DNA of 33,485 nucleotides. Source: a bacterium. GTDB lineage: Bacteria > Acidobacteriota > Thermoanaerobaculia > Multivoradales > JAHEKO01. This document shows, in pieces, positions 1-8,793 of the stretch (position 1 is its first letter; the number at the start of each line of letters is the position of its first letter). A program made the position numbers and the translations under genes. Where the stretch lies: the NCBI GenBank assembly GCA_024224155.1, contig JAAENP010000402.1, positions 1 through 33,485 of the forward strand, in the 5' to 3' direction. The notes under the pieces were generated by a model. The model was not told the DNA's origin. It saw only the letters and a program-made list of their open reading frames with translations, and did not search any database.

Positions 1-246
1 GCCTCGACCATCAACGCAGCACTCTGGGTCCAGTCCGGCCTAACGCTCCTCGCCGGCGATCTCGCGCACACGGGCACCAACTTCGGCCTCTACGGAACGG
101 CACCCACGCCGCAGAGCGCAGCGTACACGCCCACCAACGTCACGACCGACCGTACGTACGACGCAGATTCAACCAACGTCGACGAGATCGCCGACGTGCT
201 TGGCACTCTCATCGAAGACCTACAGCTCACAGGGATCATCGGATGA
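1..246 (+). CDS. Fibre/appendage protein, C-terminal end (partial)
   Basis: Frame 1 is open from the window edge to TGA at 244-246, giving about 81 residues of a protein whose start lies outside. Its last 45 residues contain YTPTNVTTDR followed by a helical segment (IADVLGTLIEDLQ). The same module, nearly residue for residue, closes the next gene (YTPTNVTTDR and LADVVGTMIADLQ). The two proteins are therefore paralogous appendage components sharing a C-terminal tip. I infer that this tip trimerises or attaches the fibre; nothing here proves it. The TGA overlaps the next ATG (ATGA), so the genes are translationally coupled. Confidence 0.75.
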   Translation, partial: ASTINAALWVQSGLTLLAGDLAHTGTNFGLYGTAPTPQSAAYTPTNVTTDRTYDADSTNVDEIADVLGTLIEDLQLTGIIG

Positions 247-3200
247 CTACTGCATTTGGCCAGATTCTCACGACGACAGAGATGAACGTGGCGGCCGACG
301 GTGTCACCGCGGACTTCGTCAACAGCCTCAATACCAATGACAACGTCAACATCTCACGCACGTTCGTTGGCGGAGGTCGAGGGCTCTTCGTCGATATGGG
401 GCCCGGTGGTCAAGCCGTCACAGGCAATGCCATCGAAGTGGCGTTGGGTACGGGCTCGACAGGGCACGGACTGCGTGTCGATCTCGCCGCAGGTGCGACA
501 GGCGATGGCCTGCACATCGTCGACGCGGGAGACGGCCCCGCCATCTTCGCGAATAAGACGAGCGGCACAGGATCGCTTCTCGATCTTCAGATCAGCGGAA
601 CGACAGCGATGGGGGTCAGCGCAGCCGGCGCAGTCAACGTCAACGCGGGGGCGAACATTCTACAGCTCCTCGCGGACTCGGGCTCGATGGAGGTTACGAC
701 AACCATTGGAGGTGCCGGGACAGCCGGTGACATCGACATCCTGAGCGATTCGAGCACCGCAGGCGCGACCAGTGGCGACGTGTCTTTGGCCTCCATCAGT
801 TCGGGTTTGGGCACCACAGGTGGTGTTGTCCTCCAAGCCGGCGGGGCTTCGGTTCCTGCGGCCTCTGCGGGCGTCGTGAGCATCGACGCGTCGGTTTCGG
901 TCGACCTGGGCACGAGCGCGGCCGTGGCCGTCAACTCGGGCTCGGGAACCACGCGCTGGACACACAGCGGCATTCTCGACCTAACCAGCGCAAGCTCGGC
1001 CGAGGGCGGCGTCAACATCGCTGAGCTGATCGAGCTGAACAGCACAGGTACTGGCGCGGAAACGGCGTCCATCTTCATCGGCGATGCCGATCCCGACGGC
1101 AATGTCACTTCGGGCGATGTTGGTTCGCTGTTCCTCGATGCGGCGACTCCGGCGCTCTATCAGAAAACGGGTGCGCCCAGCACCTGGTCGGCGTTTGGCG
1201 CAGGCGCCGGCAACACGCTTCAGCAGGCGTACGCTGCGGGTAACACCATCGCCGTCACGACTGCCAATGGTGCAGTCGCGATGTCCAACTCGGCAGACAC
1301 GACCGATGTGCTGACAATCGACCGCTCTTTTGCAGGGTCCGGCGACGGTATCGACATCAATATGGGCGCAACGACGACCGGCCGTGGTGTTCGTGTCGTA
1401 GCGGGCGGAAGCGGCACTGGTGTTCTCGTGACCGATGGCGTCCAGGACCAAACAGGAATCAGCCCCGGCCTCATCTTTCAGTCGAGCGGCAACGACCTCG
1501 ACATCAGTATCCTTAGCGGCACGGGAGCCGCCGGCAATCTGTCGGCGACCGCAGGCACCTCGACGACCGTAGGTACCGCAGGCGGAACCTTCTCGGCTGA
1601 TGGTGGCACAGGCGCTGTGGCTTCAGGTGGAAGTTCTGGCGCCGCTGGTGGTCCGATTAGCGTAGCCGCAGGCGTTGGTGGTGCGGGTGCTGCTGGCGGG
1701 GGTGAGACTGGCGGTTCAGGCGGTCTCACGGCAGTCCGCGGCGGCATAGGCGGCCTAGGCGGCGGCGTTGGAAGCGGCAGTGGTGGACTCATCACGGTCG
1801 CTGGAGGCCCAGGCGGCGTAGCCGATGCGACATCGGCGGGCAGCGGTGGATCGGCCTTCTTCGTCGGCGGAGCGGGCGGCGCTGCGACGGCTGCGATTGC
1901 AGGTGGTGCAGGTGGCGGATGCTTTTACACTGGCGGAAGCGGCGGTGCAGGCACTGCTACAGGCGCGGCGGGCGCAGGTGGCCTGAACACCATCACTGGC
2001 GGCAATGCCGGTACTGACGGAGGAGGAGGCGGCGCTGCGGGCGCAGATGTCCTAATCGCAGGCGGCGGCGGCTCTGGCGGTTCAGTCGACGGCGACGTCA
2101 ACATCGGGCCTTCGGTTACGCAAGCCATCACCATCGGCAACGGCTCGCTTCCCGGCGATGTGTCTGTTCTCTCGGGCGGAAGCTCGGACATCACGTTCGA
2201 CTCGCGCGGTGCGACGTCGGCAATCCCGTTCAACGGTCCTGGCGCTGGCGATGTCGACCTCGTCGGCTTTACGGCGACCTCGGTCATCGGTGCGCTGAAC
2301 GAGCTGGCGGCAGGTGGCGCCGTGCCAAGCCTCGACACAGTGATGACGACTGGCACGCCGGACAACACCGTCGCGCTTGCTGCGGCTGCTGCGGCGACGG
2401 CCGGTGAAGACATCAGCTTGACTGCCGGAGCGGGCGGAGTCGGTACGGGCACCGACGGCGGCACTGGCGGCGCGGCCGTCTATGTCGCGGGCGCGGGCGG
2501 TGCAAACGACGGCAGCACAGACGATGGCGGTGTGGGCGGCGCGGGAACGATCACTGCTGGCGCAGGTGGTGCAGCTACGGGCGCTGGCCGCACAGGTGGT
2601 GTAGGCGGTGATCTGAGCGTCGCAGCCGGCGCGGGCGGCGACTCCGCATCCTTCGGTGATGGTGACGGTGGCAATCTGACTCTCAGTGGTGGAGATGCTG
2701 GTTCGACCGGCATCTTCGACGGCGATGGCGGCGACGTGACCATCACTGGCGGCGACTCCGCTGGTGCAGGCGGCAGCCGTCTCGGAGGCAGCGTCAACCT
2801 CGATCCCGGTTTCTCCGGCACGACAGACGGTGACGTGAACATCGCCACGACGGTCTCGACCGGCGCTGGGGACACATCGATCAACATCGGCAACAGCACG
2901 GACAACCCGTCGGTCAACATCGTCGGCTCGCTCGACATCAACCGGAACGCGGTCGGCATTCCGCTGGATGTGACCGGCGGCGCCAGCGTCAACAATCCGT
3001 CGTTTCGCCTCTCGCACGCTTCGACCAGCTCATCGACGAGCGCGGAGTCCGCGGTGCGACTCACCAGCAGCGTGGCGGGCACGACGGCCGATCCGCGTTA
3101 CCCCCTCCTGATGGACCAAGCGACCCGCGCCGAGACCGTCAACTACGGCGAGTTTATCCAGATGCGCACGTCTGGCACTGGCGCGGATGAGGCGTCAATC

Positions 3201-4502
3201 TTTCTCGGCGACGCCGATCCCGATGGGAATGTGACCGAGGGCGAGCTGGGCTCGCTCTTCATCGACGCGGTCAACGCGACGTTGTACCAGAAGACGGGAG
3301 CCCCCAGCACCTGGACGGCCTTTGGCGCGGGCGGTGTCTCGGACCTTCAGGGCGCCTACGCGGGCGGCAACACGATTGCTGTGACCACTGCCAATGGTAC
3401 GGTCGACATCAGCAACTCGGCCGACTCGACCGATCTCATGCAGCTCGACCGCACGAACACGGGCTCGGGCGACGGCATTCAGATTTCGATGAGTCCCGGC
3501 GGCGAGTCGCAGTCTGGCTTCGGCATCAACATGTCACTCGGCACCGGACACACCACTGCGGGCGTCGGGGTCAACAGCACGGCGACCGCGAACATCGCGT
3601 GCTTCAACGCGGTGCAGGGCGCCAGCTCTTCGGGTGCGGGTTACCGAGCCTTCATGACGTCGGGCGGCACAGGCGATGCGCTGAGCATCACAGACGGTAC
3701 AGAGACGACGCGCATCAACATGGACGACTTCATTGCGAGTCAGGCGTTCACCTTTGCGACCGACGATAACGCACTGACCGATGGCTCGGCCGGCTTCCTG
3801 ATACAAATGCAGCCGGGTGCCGGTTCCGACAATGCAGCCGGCTCTGGCGGCTCTGGCGGCACCCTCAGCGTCGTGGGCGGCACTGGCGGCACTGGTAGTG
3901 GCGCGAACCTGGGCGGCGACGGTGGCGGCAGCACTCACACCGGCGGAACGGGTGGGACTAGCGCAACGGGTCAAGGCGGCGATGGTGGTCTGGTGCAGAT
4001 GCGCGGCGGCGTTGGAGCAGTTGTGCTCGCAGCCGGTACGTTCGGTGGGTCGGGCGGCGATGCCAATGTGATTGGCGGTATTGGCGGCGCGAGCGCCGCG
4101 GCGCTCGCGGGCCGAGAGGGCGGCTTCGCTACTCTCCAGGGAGGCGCAGGGGGTGCCAACACAGGTGGGACGGGAACGTCTGGGGCTGGCGGCGCGATCA
4201 TTGTCGTAGGCGGCGCGGCCGGAGCCGACAATGGCGGTACCGGCGCGGCCGGTGGCGACGTCGCCATCAGAGGCGGTGCGGGCACAGGCGCGGCGGCCGA
4301 CGGCGACATCACCATCGGCGACTTCAACACGAATGGCATCGGCTTCTTCGGTGCCACGCCGGTCGGGCAGTCCTCGGCGTACACGCCGACGAATGTGACC
4401 ACCGACCGCAGCTTCGACGCGAACAGCACGTCGCTCAACGAGCTGGCCGATGTGGTCGGCACCATGATCGCCGACCTTCAAGCGACGGGGCTCTTCGGAT
4501 GA
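243..4502 (+). CDS. Giant glycine-rich phage fibre/adhesin-like protein
   Basis: This 1,419-residue protein is dominated by Gly, Ala, Ser and Thr. Three long glycine-rich blocks, at about residues 426-616, 720-850 and 1180-1360, are built from GG-x-GG steps reminiscent of the polyglycine type II bundles of phage adhesin tips such as those of T2/S16-type phages. Between them are beta-rich segments with D/N-G turns. A module of about 110 residues is present twice (about 253-375 and 960-1090); both copies carry GDADPDGNVT, LYQKTGAPSTW and NTIAVTTANG. The C-terminus repeats the YTPTNVTTDR module of the preceding gene. Its probable role is host-surface binding from the virion exterior. The start overlaps the upstream stop, and the end overlaps the next gene by ATGA. 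Confidence 0.75.
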   Translation: MTTAFGQILTTTEMNVAADGVTADFVNSLNTNDNVNISRTFVGGGRGLFVDMGPGGQAVTGNAIEVALGTGSTGHGLRVDLAAGATGDGLHIVDAGDGPAIFANKTSGTGSLLDLQISGTTAMGVSAAGAVNVNAGANILQLLADSGSMEVTTTIGGAGTAGDIDILSDSSTAGATSGDVSLASISSGLGTTGGVVLQAGGASVPAASAGVVSIDASVSVDLGTSAAVAVNSGSGTTRWTHSGILDLTSASSAEGGVNIAELIELNSTGTGAETASIFIGDADPDGNVTSGDVGSLFLDAATPALYQKTGAPSTWSAFGAGAGNTLQQAYAAGNTIAVTTANGAVAMSNSADTTDVLTIDRSFAGSGDGIDINMGATTTGRGVRVVAGGSGTGVLVTDGVQDQTGISPGLIFQSSGNDLDISILSGTGAAGNLSATAGTSTTVGTAGGTFSADGGTGAVASGGSSGAAGGPISVAAGVGGAGAAGGGETGGSGGLTAVRGGIGGLGGGVGSGSGGLITVAGGPGGVADATSAGSGGSAFFVGGAGGAATAAIAGGAGGGCFYTGGSGGAGTATGAAGAGGLNTITGGNAGTDGGGGGAAGADVLIAGGGGSGGSVDGDVNIGPSVTQAITIGNGSLPGDVSVLSGGSSDITFDSRGATSAIPFNGPGAGDVDLVGFTATSVIGALNELAAGGAVPSLDTVMTTGTPDNTVALAAAAAATAGEDISLTAGAGGVGTGTDGGTGGAAVYVAGAGGANDGSTDDGGVGGAGTITAGAGGAATGAGRTGGVGGDLSVAAGAGGDSASFGDGDGGNLTLSGGDAGSTGIFDGDGGDVTITGGDSAGAGGSRLGGSVNLDPGFSGTTDGDVNIATTVSTGAGDTSINIGNSTDNPSVNIVGSLDINRNAVGIPLDVTGGASVNNPSFRLSHASTSSSTSAESAVRLTSSVAGTTADPRYPLLMDQATRAETVNYGEFIQMRTSGTGADEASIFLGDADPDGNVTEGELGSLFIDAVNATLYQKTGAPSTWTAFGAGGVSDLQGAYAGGNTIAVTTANGTVDISNSADSTDLMQLDRTNTGSGDGIQISMSPGGESQSGFGINMSLGTGHTTAGVGVNSTATANIACFNAVQGASSSGAGYRAFMTSGGTGDALSITDGTETTRINMDDFIASQAFTFATDDNALTDGSAGFLIQMQPGAGSDNAAGSGGSGGTLSVVGGTGGTGSGANLGGDGGGSTHTGGTGGTSATGQGGDGGLVQMRGGVGAVVLAAGTFGGSGGDANVIGGIGGASAAALAGREGGFATLQGGAGGANTGGTGTSGAGGAIIVVGGAAGADNGGTGAAGGDVAIRGGAGTGAAADGDITIGDFNTNGIGFFGATPVGQSSAYTPTNVTTDRSFDANSTSLNELADVVGTMIADLQATGLFG

Positions 4503-5293
4503 CCGAGTTTGGCGCCATCAACTCGCAGGCCGACATCGACGGCGGTGCTGAGGTCTTGTGGGCATGGGATGGCTCCGGCGTCACGCAGCTTGGCGACGGT
4601 GACGGGACGCCAGATGGTGTGATAGGCACTCCAACCGGAACGATCGCCAAGAGCACTATCGCTACGGAATCGCCTGTCAATCTCGACGCATCTGACGCGC
4701 CGATCGTCGTCCATTCGTTCACGGGCAGTAGCGGTACGCCAACGGCGTTCTACACGTTCAACGATGTGCCGACGCTACCTGATCGCTTCATCGTGGAAGC
4801 GCGACTGGGTCCGCGTCAGGCTGGCAATCTGGGGCTCAACTGCACGCCGCATCTGATCATCGGCTATCAAGACCCCACGCACCGCGTGAGTTTCTACCGG
4901 GTGTCGACGAACATCCGAGCTGTGACAGGTAATGGTGACGACGGCATCAACGTTGGCGCCTTCATCGATCTGACCGGCTCTGTTCTCAACACAGACGAAG
5001 GCACCTGGATGCGCGTGACGCTCGATCTTCGAGAGCCCGATGCGAGCAACGACCCAGGAATGCGCATCTTGGCCAACGTGCTGCCGTTCGGCGCGGAAGA
5101 GCAAGACATCCTTGCGAGTACGTCCGCTTGGACTGCGTTTGGCGGTGGTACGTCGCCGGCTTCGTCGTGGGACGCGGGATGGCGCACGGGCGGCTCGATC
5201 AAGAACGTCGGCATCGCGTTCACCGAACACGCGGCAGCCGGCCAAGGCTACATGGGCGACATGCGCATTCTCGGCTTTCCGGGAGTAGACTGA
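4499..5293 (+). CDS. Virion-associated protein, possible lectin-like jelly roll
   Basis: 264 residues, starting in the ATGA overlap with the giant fibre gene. The N-terminal 40 residues are Gly/Asp-rich. From about residue 75 there is a beta-strand-rich domain with FYTFNDVP, RFIVEARLG, HRVSFYRV, WMRVTLDLRE and MRILGFPGVD. This alternation resembles concanavalin/LamG-like sandwiches used as carbohydrate-binding modules in phage fibres. No catalytic motif is visible. Its position after two fibre genes suggests an adhesin or fibre accessory protein. The family assignment is inference from strand pattern only. Confidence 0.6.
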   Translation: MTEFGAINSQADIDGGAEVLWAWDGSGVTQLGDGDGTPDGVIGTPTGTIAKSTIATESPVNLDASDAPIVVHSFTGSSGTPTAFYTFNDVPTLPDRFIVEARLGPRQAGNLGLNCTPHLIIGYQDPTHRVSFYRVSTNIRAVTGNGDDGINVGAFIDLTGSVLNTDEGTWMRVTLDLREPDASNDPGMRILANVLPFGAEEQDILASTSAWTAFGGGTSPASSWDAGWRTGGSIKNVGIAFTEHAAAGQGYMGDMRILGFPGVD

Positions 5294-5301
5294 GACACAC
5301 A

Positions 5302-5688
5302 ATGATCATTCAGCTCAATACTCCCTTCATACTCCCCGCGCACGGACGCAGGCCCGAACGGACCTTCATGGAGGTCAAGATCATCGACTGGGACCCGCGA
5401 CCCGAAGCGCGCGAACTTACGATCTTCGCCCAGTACGGCAATACCGTTGATGGGGTGTGGATCGGCGCACAGAATGTGGCGGTCGACCCCGTCATCTTCG
5501 AGGACCGGGGCCCGCACACTGGCGCTGGCGGCATTGAAATCGACGAAGACCTCGCCTACAGCGATCTCGTCAATGGCGCTTTGGTCCCACCCGGCGCCGC
5601 GGGTCGGCCCGTCTTCAACGTCGTCATGCGTGCGCTCTACACCGCGCTGATCGTGCGAGTCCCCGCTTTTGCCGGTACAGTCGTCTGA
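5302..5688 (+). CDS. Small putative virion protein, unknown
   Basis: 128 residues from ATG 5302, 8 bases after the previous stop. An in-frame longer reading begins at 5128 but would lie inside the upstream gene, so I reject it. The protein starts MIIQLNTPFILPAHGRRPER and is a compact alpha/beta sequence rich in short beta strands (MEVKIIDWDPR, ELTIFAQYGN, ALIVRVPAFAG). There is no signal peptide or membrane segment. It closes the fibre run and is followed by a hairpin that may end the transcript. I do not recognise a family. Confidence 0.6.
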   Translation: MIIQLNTPFILPAHGRRPERTFMEVKIIDWDPRPEARELTIFAQYGNTVDGVWIGAQNVAVDPVIFEDRGPHTGAGGIEIDEDLAYSDLVNGALVPPGAAGRPVFNVVMRALYTALIVRVPAFAGTVV

Positions 5689-5699
5689 CGGTGCTGGCT

Positions 5700-5724
5700 C
5701 GAGTGTGGGACACCTCCACACTCG
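5700..5724 (+). terminator. Hairpin, possible terminator after fibre operon
   Basis: CGAGTGTGG (5700-5708) and CCACACTCG (5716-5724) form a perfect 9-bp stem with the loop GACACCT. Only a weak T-tract (TCTT) follows, so it could be a terminator or an RNA-protein site. The loop sequence recurs in two other hairpins of the window. Confidence 0.5.
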
Positions 5725-5776
5725 TCTTGCACTCGGGTCGCGCCGTCTTTAGGCTTCGGCTTTGGAGGTGTCCAAT

Positions 5777-6214
5777 ATGACAGCCAAGCAGACAGCGGCG
5801 AAGAAGCGCGCAGCACGTAAGAAGACCGCGACGAAGAAGACGTTGGCGGCGGCGAAGAAGTTGGCGGCAGCGGCCAAGCGGTCCAGAGCCAATGGTGCGG
5901 CGCCGATCGAGGTCGAGATAGAAGACGAAGCCACGCGCTTCAAGCTCGAAGCGCTTCAGCTCAAGCTCGACAACAAGCGCAAAGAGATCAGCGACGTTGT
6001 CGTCGCCGAGTTTCAACAGAAGGCCAATGCGGCGATCGATCGCAAACTCCGCAACGATGCGACGTTCAAGAAGCTCAACGACGAGTTTCAGCTCCTGATG
6101 AACGAGACGGCTGAGGAGCTGAGCCCCGGTGACGACTACGTCGCGCAGAACCTGAACACCAACGACGGTGTCTTTCGCTACGTCCCCAAGCAGCCAGAGC
6201 CAGAACAACCCTGA
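5777..6214 (+). CDS. Basic histone-H1-like tail plus helical protein
   Basis: 145 residues. ATG 5777 is preceded by GGAGGTG at 5764-5770, which fixes the start against an in-frame TTG at 5762. The first 40 residues are almost only Lys, Ala and Arg (AAKK and ARKK repeats) like histone H1 or AlgP-type tails, and suggest nonspecific DNA or RNA binding. Residues 45-125 are predicted long helices (FKLEALQLKLDNKRKEI, FQQKANAAIDRKLRND) likely to form a coiled coil. The tail is acidic and Pro/Glu-rich. It could be a nucleoid or scaffold protein of the virion. Function is inferred from composition alone. Confidence 0.65.
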   Translation: MTAKQTAAKKRAARKKTATKKTLAAAKKLAAAAKRSRANGAAPIEVEIEDEATRFKLEALQLKLDNKRKEISDVVVAEFQQKANAAIDRKLRNDATFKKLNDEFQLLMNETAEELSPGDDYVAQNLNTNDGVFRYVPKQPEPEQP

Positions 6215-6271
6215 CGCGGCGATCACCGCTGTGCTATACCCCCCTTTCCTTTTACACAGTGGAGGTTGGAG

Positions 6272-6700
6272 ATGGGCGGACGCGTAGTCAGAAGGACGAG
6301 CAGCATGGCGGGCAAAGACGGAAACGGCGCAGCGAAGGGCGGCGAGGGGGCCGACGAAGGGGGCGACGCCAAGGCGCCTGAGACGGCTCCTGAGGGGGGC
6401 GGCTCGGAGACGGTCGAAGGGTCTGCAGGACCCGAAGCGGGGGCTCAGGCGCGCACTGGCAGGGGCCGTGGGCGACGTGGGAACCAGCCGGCGAGCGCGG
6501 GGTCTGCGGCCGACAAAAGCCGCAAGAAAAAGAAGGAAAAGAAGGCCAAGCCGCCTTCAGCGGACGATTTCATGATGGTAGGTGAAGTCGTACACATCGC
6601 CTTCGGCAAGGGCGGCAAGGACTCGATTCCGCCTGCGGAGCTGATCGCGGCCTGGGAAGCGCGAATCGCCGCCTGGCACCGGGTCCACGGGGCGAGCTGA
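6272..6700 (+). CDS. Low-complexity charged protein, unknown
   Basis: 142 residues from ATG 6272, with GGAGG at 6261-6265. A later in-frame Met at 6305 is an alternative start. Residues 10-75 are disordered (Gly/Glu/Ala/Asp). They are followed by an Arg/Gly patch (RTGRGRGRRGN) and a lysine run (KSRKKKKEKKAK). Only the last 45 residues look folded (DDFMMVGEVVHIAFGKGG, ELIAAWEARIAAWHRVHG). The preceding gap has a possible -10 (TGCTATAC near 6230). The likely role is nucleic-acid binding or a virion internal protein; there is no family match that I know. Confidence 0.6.
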   Translation: MGGRVVRRTSSMAGKDGNGAAKGGEGADEGGDAKAPETAPEGGGSETVEGSAGPEAGAQARTGRGRGRRGNQPASAGSAADKSRKKKKEKKAKPPSADDFMMVGEVVHIAFGKGGKDSIPPAELIAAWEARIAAWHRVHGAS

Positions 6701-6707
6701 TCTTGCC

Positions 6708-6820
6708 GCCCCCTCCGGGGGCTGGTAGAAAAGAGATCACAACAAGACGGGCCCCTTCCCTACACACGAGGAAGCCCGAGGCGGAGGGCGGCGGGTGAAA
6801 GCCTGGCCGCTTTTCGTTTG
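6708..6820 (+). terminator. Two hairpins downstream of 6272-6700, second with T-tail
   Basis: GCCCCC-TCC-GGGGGC (6708-6722) is a perfect 6-bp stem. A second hairpin pairs GCGGC (6788-6792) with GCCGC (6806-6810) and ends in TTTTCGTTTG. The same tail ends the hairpin at 26099-26131. The second looks like an intrinsic terminator, yet gene 6839 starts only 19 bases later without a clear promoter, so it may act as an attenuator. Confidence 0.5.
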
Positions 6821-6838
6821 CCCGAAGGACGGAGGCGG

Positions 6839-7006
6839 ATGAGCATTTTTCACCAAGCGGTCGGCAACAAAGACGACCACACCTTCGACGGCGCATTCGA
6901 GTTTCTGGTGCTGATCGCACGAGAGCTGGTTGTCGGCTTCGTCGCGATCGGCTTCGAGGCGACCAAGTCCGGACTGCGCCGCACCTGGGCTAAAATCAAG
7001 AAATGA
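6839..7006 (+). CDS. Small single-pass membrane protein
   Basis: 55 residues; ATG 6839 is preceded closely by GGAGGCGG. A central hydrophobic stretch (FEFLVLIARELVVGFVAIGF, residues 20-39) is flanked by acidic N-terminal and basic C-terminal residues (RRTWAKIKK), giving a probable N-out/C-in topology. The stop overlaps the glycosyltransferase start (ATGA), so the two are coupled. Function unknown; it may anchor a partner at the membrane. Confidence 0.6.
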   Translation: MSIFHQAVGNKDDHTFDGAFEFLVLIARELVVGFVAIGFEATKSGLRRTWAKIKK

Positions 7007-7761
7007 AGCTCACGCTCGGCACGACGCTGTGGGCGCGTCCGCGCATCGAGATTTTGACGCTCGGCTACTACGCCAAGCTCGCTGGAGAGGCCGCGGTCGA
7101 CGTCGAGCTGGTATGCGCGGTGAGCGAAGACTGGGCGGAGCGCGCAGCCCGAACGCTTGGTTGGCACATCGTTCGCACGCCGAACGCGCCGCTGGGACAG
7201 AAACACAACGTGATGCTCGCCGCGGTGCGCGCCACGCAGCCAGACGCGTTCATCCTCATCGGCTCCGACGATTGGCTTGTGGCGAAGGCGCCGCTGCTGT
7301 TTCCGCTCCGCAACCCCTTCGATGCGCTCGCAGCCCACGCCGACAAGCCGCTCGTGGGCCTGACCGATCTGTGGGTGCTCGATTTGGTGGACCGCCGCGC
7401 TGCGTGGTGGAGCAATCCGCCGCAGCTCATCGGGCCGGGCCGGATGGTACGAAGCGATCTCCTCGACGAGGCGGCGTGGAAGCTCTGGCCTGACGAAATG
7501 GAGCGCGGGCTCGACGCTCCGATGGGCGGCGCGCTGTCGTCACAGTCCTGGACGCGGCTGGGCTGGGACGACCATGGTCTCGGCTGCATCGACTTCAAAA
7601 CGGGCGTGAATCTGTGGAGCTACGAGGCGTTCGAGGCGCGTTCGCTGCCCGTAGGCTTCGACGAGGTGCTGCTTGCGACGCTTCCAGAGTGGGCCAAGGA
7701 CGATTTGCGTCGAGAATGGGTCGATAAGGCGGCCGTTTCACCTCCTACGCCCCTGAGCTAG
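7003..7761 (+). CDS. GT-A-like glycosyltransferase
   Basis: 252 residues. The N-terminal half reads like a GT-A nucleotide-sugar binding fold. A beta strand (VELVCAVS) is followed by LGQKHN (residues 64-69), the position where family 2-like transferases hold the nucleotide. A hydrophobic strand then ends in the acidic triad SDD (88-90), a DxD-like metal site in FILIGSDDW. The second half has aromatic and acidic residues suited to an acceptor site. Phage enzymes of this type modify phage DNA, virion glycans or the host surface. Which of these applies cannot be told here. Its neighbours are virion-like genes, which slightly favours virion or surface decoration. Confidence 0.65.
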   Translation: MKLTLGTTLWARPRIEILTLGYYAKLAGEAAVDVELVCAVSEDWAERAARTLGWHIVRTPNAPLGQKHNVMLAAVRATQPDAFILIGSDDWLVAKAPLLFPLRNPFDALAAHADKPLVGLTDLWVLDLVDRRAAWWSNPPQLIGPGRMVRSDLLDEAAWKLWPDEMERGLDAPMGGALSSQSWTRLGWDDHGLGCIDFKTGVNLWSYEAFEARSLPVGFDEVLLATLPEWAKDDLRREWVDKAAVSPPTPLS

Positions 7762-7771
7762 ACTCGAGGCT

Positions 7772-8125
7772 GTGAACCGCGTCATCCCGACCATCGGCGC
7801 CTGCGCCGGCTGCAGCCAAAACGCCGCGCTGCGGCCCGGGGCGGTGATGCCTCGGGACCTTCGCGGCCTAGCCGCGGCGGCCGTGACCGCCACCGGAACA
7901 GGCCCCAAACCTGCTGGAATGCCCAAGGACGTCTCGCGCAGGACCGCACGGCTGCTCCAAATCAGCGGCATTACGGTCTCCGCGGTCTTCGCTGTCGGGG
8001 GTCTCATCGCTTCCGCACGCGGCAACGAAGCTCGAGCGGCGCAGTTTGCGCTGTTCTCCATCCTGAGCGGCGCGGCGGTCGGCATCGCGCGCGTCTTCGT
8101 CGAAGAGGAAGAGGGTCTGCTCTGA
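7772..8125 (+). CDS. Two-helix membrane protein, unknown
   Basis: 117 residues from GTG 7772. Residues 1-60 are Pro/Ala-rich with CAGC near residue 11. Two hydrophobic segments follow (ISGITVSAVFAVGGLIASA and AQFALFSILSGAAVGIARVF), and the tail is acidic (EEEEG). A TAGACT box at 7759-7764 lies 7 bases before the GTG, so a leaderless transcript is possible. The stop overlaps the next ATG by one base. Probable virion-membrane or inner-membrane protein. Confidence 0.55.
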   Translation: MNRVIPTIGACAGCSQNAALRPGAVMPRDLRGLAAAAVTATGTGPKPAGMPKDVSRRTARLLQISGITVSAVFAVGGLIASARGNEARAAQFALFSILSGAAVGIARVFVEEEEGLL

Positions 8126-8565
8126 TGCAATACGTCTATCCGTCGCGCTACAACGTCCGCTCGCTCGGGCAGCTTCAGGGCCTTGGTCAAATCGACCCCA
8201 AGGCAATCGGCATGGTCGTCGTCGCGGGGGGCCTACTCGGTGCGTGGATGCTCTGGGCGACGCTCGCCGATCGTCCGTCCATGTTCGCTGGACTTGGCAA
8301 AGCGGCGCCGCCAACGAAGGGCTGGGCGAAGCAGGCGCCGAAGAAGATGAGCACGCGCAAGAAGATGCCGAAGAGCTGCTTCCTCGACCAGAAGAACCGC
8401 AAGTACCCGGTCTGCGCGAAGAGCGTTCGTGGCCGGCAGCGCGTGAGCTGCAAAGGCACCCTCGCGGCGTACCAGAGAGCGCGTCAGCAGAAGAAACAGA
8501 AGCTCGCGAACAAGGCGATTCGCATCGGCAAGCGCAACGGATGCAGCTGGGCCGCAGCGCACTGA
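8125..8565 (+). CDS. GLGQ-motif membrane protein with basic Cys-rich tail
   Basis: 146 residues. The N-terminus carries SLGQLQGLGQ (residues 13-22) directly before a transmembrane helix (about 28-47). At least four other small proteins of the window share this pattern. After the helix, a lysine/arginine-rich domain holds four cysteines (KSCF, PVCAK, VSCKG, NGCSW) that could bind zinc or form disulfides. The strong positive charge suggests contact with DNA or phospholipid. I infer a structural membrane protein; no catalytic motif is seen. Confidence 0.6.
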   Translation: MQYVYPSRYNVRSLGQLQGLGQIDPKAIGMVVVAGGLLGAWMLWATLADRPSMFAGLGKAAPPTKGWAKQAPKKMSTRKKMPKSCFLDQKNRKYPVCAKSVRGRQRVSCKGTLAAYQRARQQKKQKLANKAIRIGKRNGCSWAAAH

Positions 8566-8568
8566 GCA

Positions 8569-8793
8569 ATGGGATACGCGTTCGTTGAAATGGCAGATCG
8601 GCCTCGCTGCGCGGTGGGCTGCGGAGAGCCCGTCGAGAACCAACTGGCTGCCCACACAGGTGGCTACGTCCCCATCGATGCGGGTTTGTGCGAAGACCAT
8701 TACGAGGAAGCGTACGACGCTGCCCTCGTCGCTAAGCGACTGTGCCGCCGTTTCAACATGGCGACTTGGATCGCCGACAATCAACCGAACTGA
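8569..8793 (+). CDS. Small zinc-ribbon-like protein
   Basis: 74 residues from ATG 8569, three bases after the upstream stop; a second in-frame Met at 8590 is possible. Possible metal ligands are C-x3-C (CAVGC), then C-x-x-H (CEDH) about 35 residues later. The layout resembles small phage treble-clef or zinc-ribbon proteins. The stop overlaps the next start as TGATG, so it is coupled to the kinase-like gene. Function unknown. Confidence 0.55.
   Translation: MGYAFVEMADRPRCAVGCGEPVENQLAAHTGGYVPIDAGLCEDHYEEAYDAALVAKRLCRRFNMATWIADNQPN

Noticed and set aside
2082-4481. Long - strand frames opposite the glycine-rich fibre
   Set aside because: They consist of Pro/Ala/Arg repeats mirroring the Gly codons; no leaders, and they are fully antisense to a better gene.
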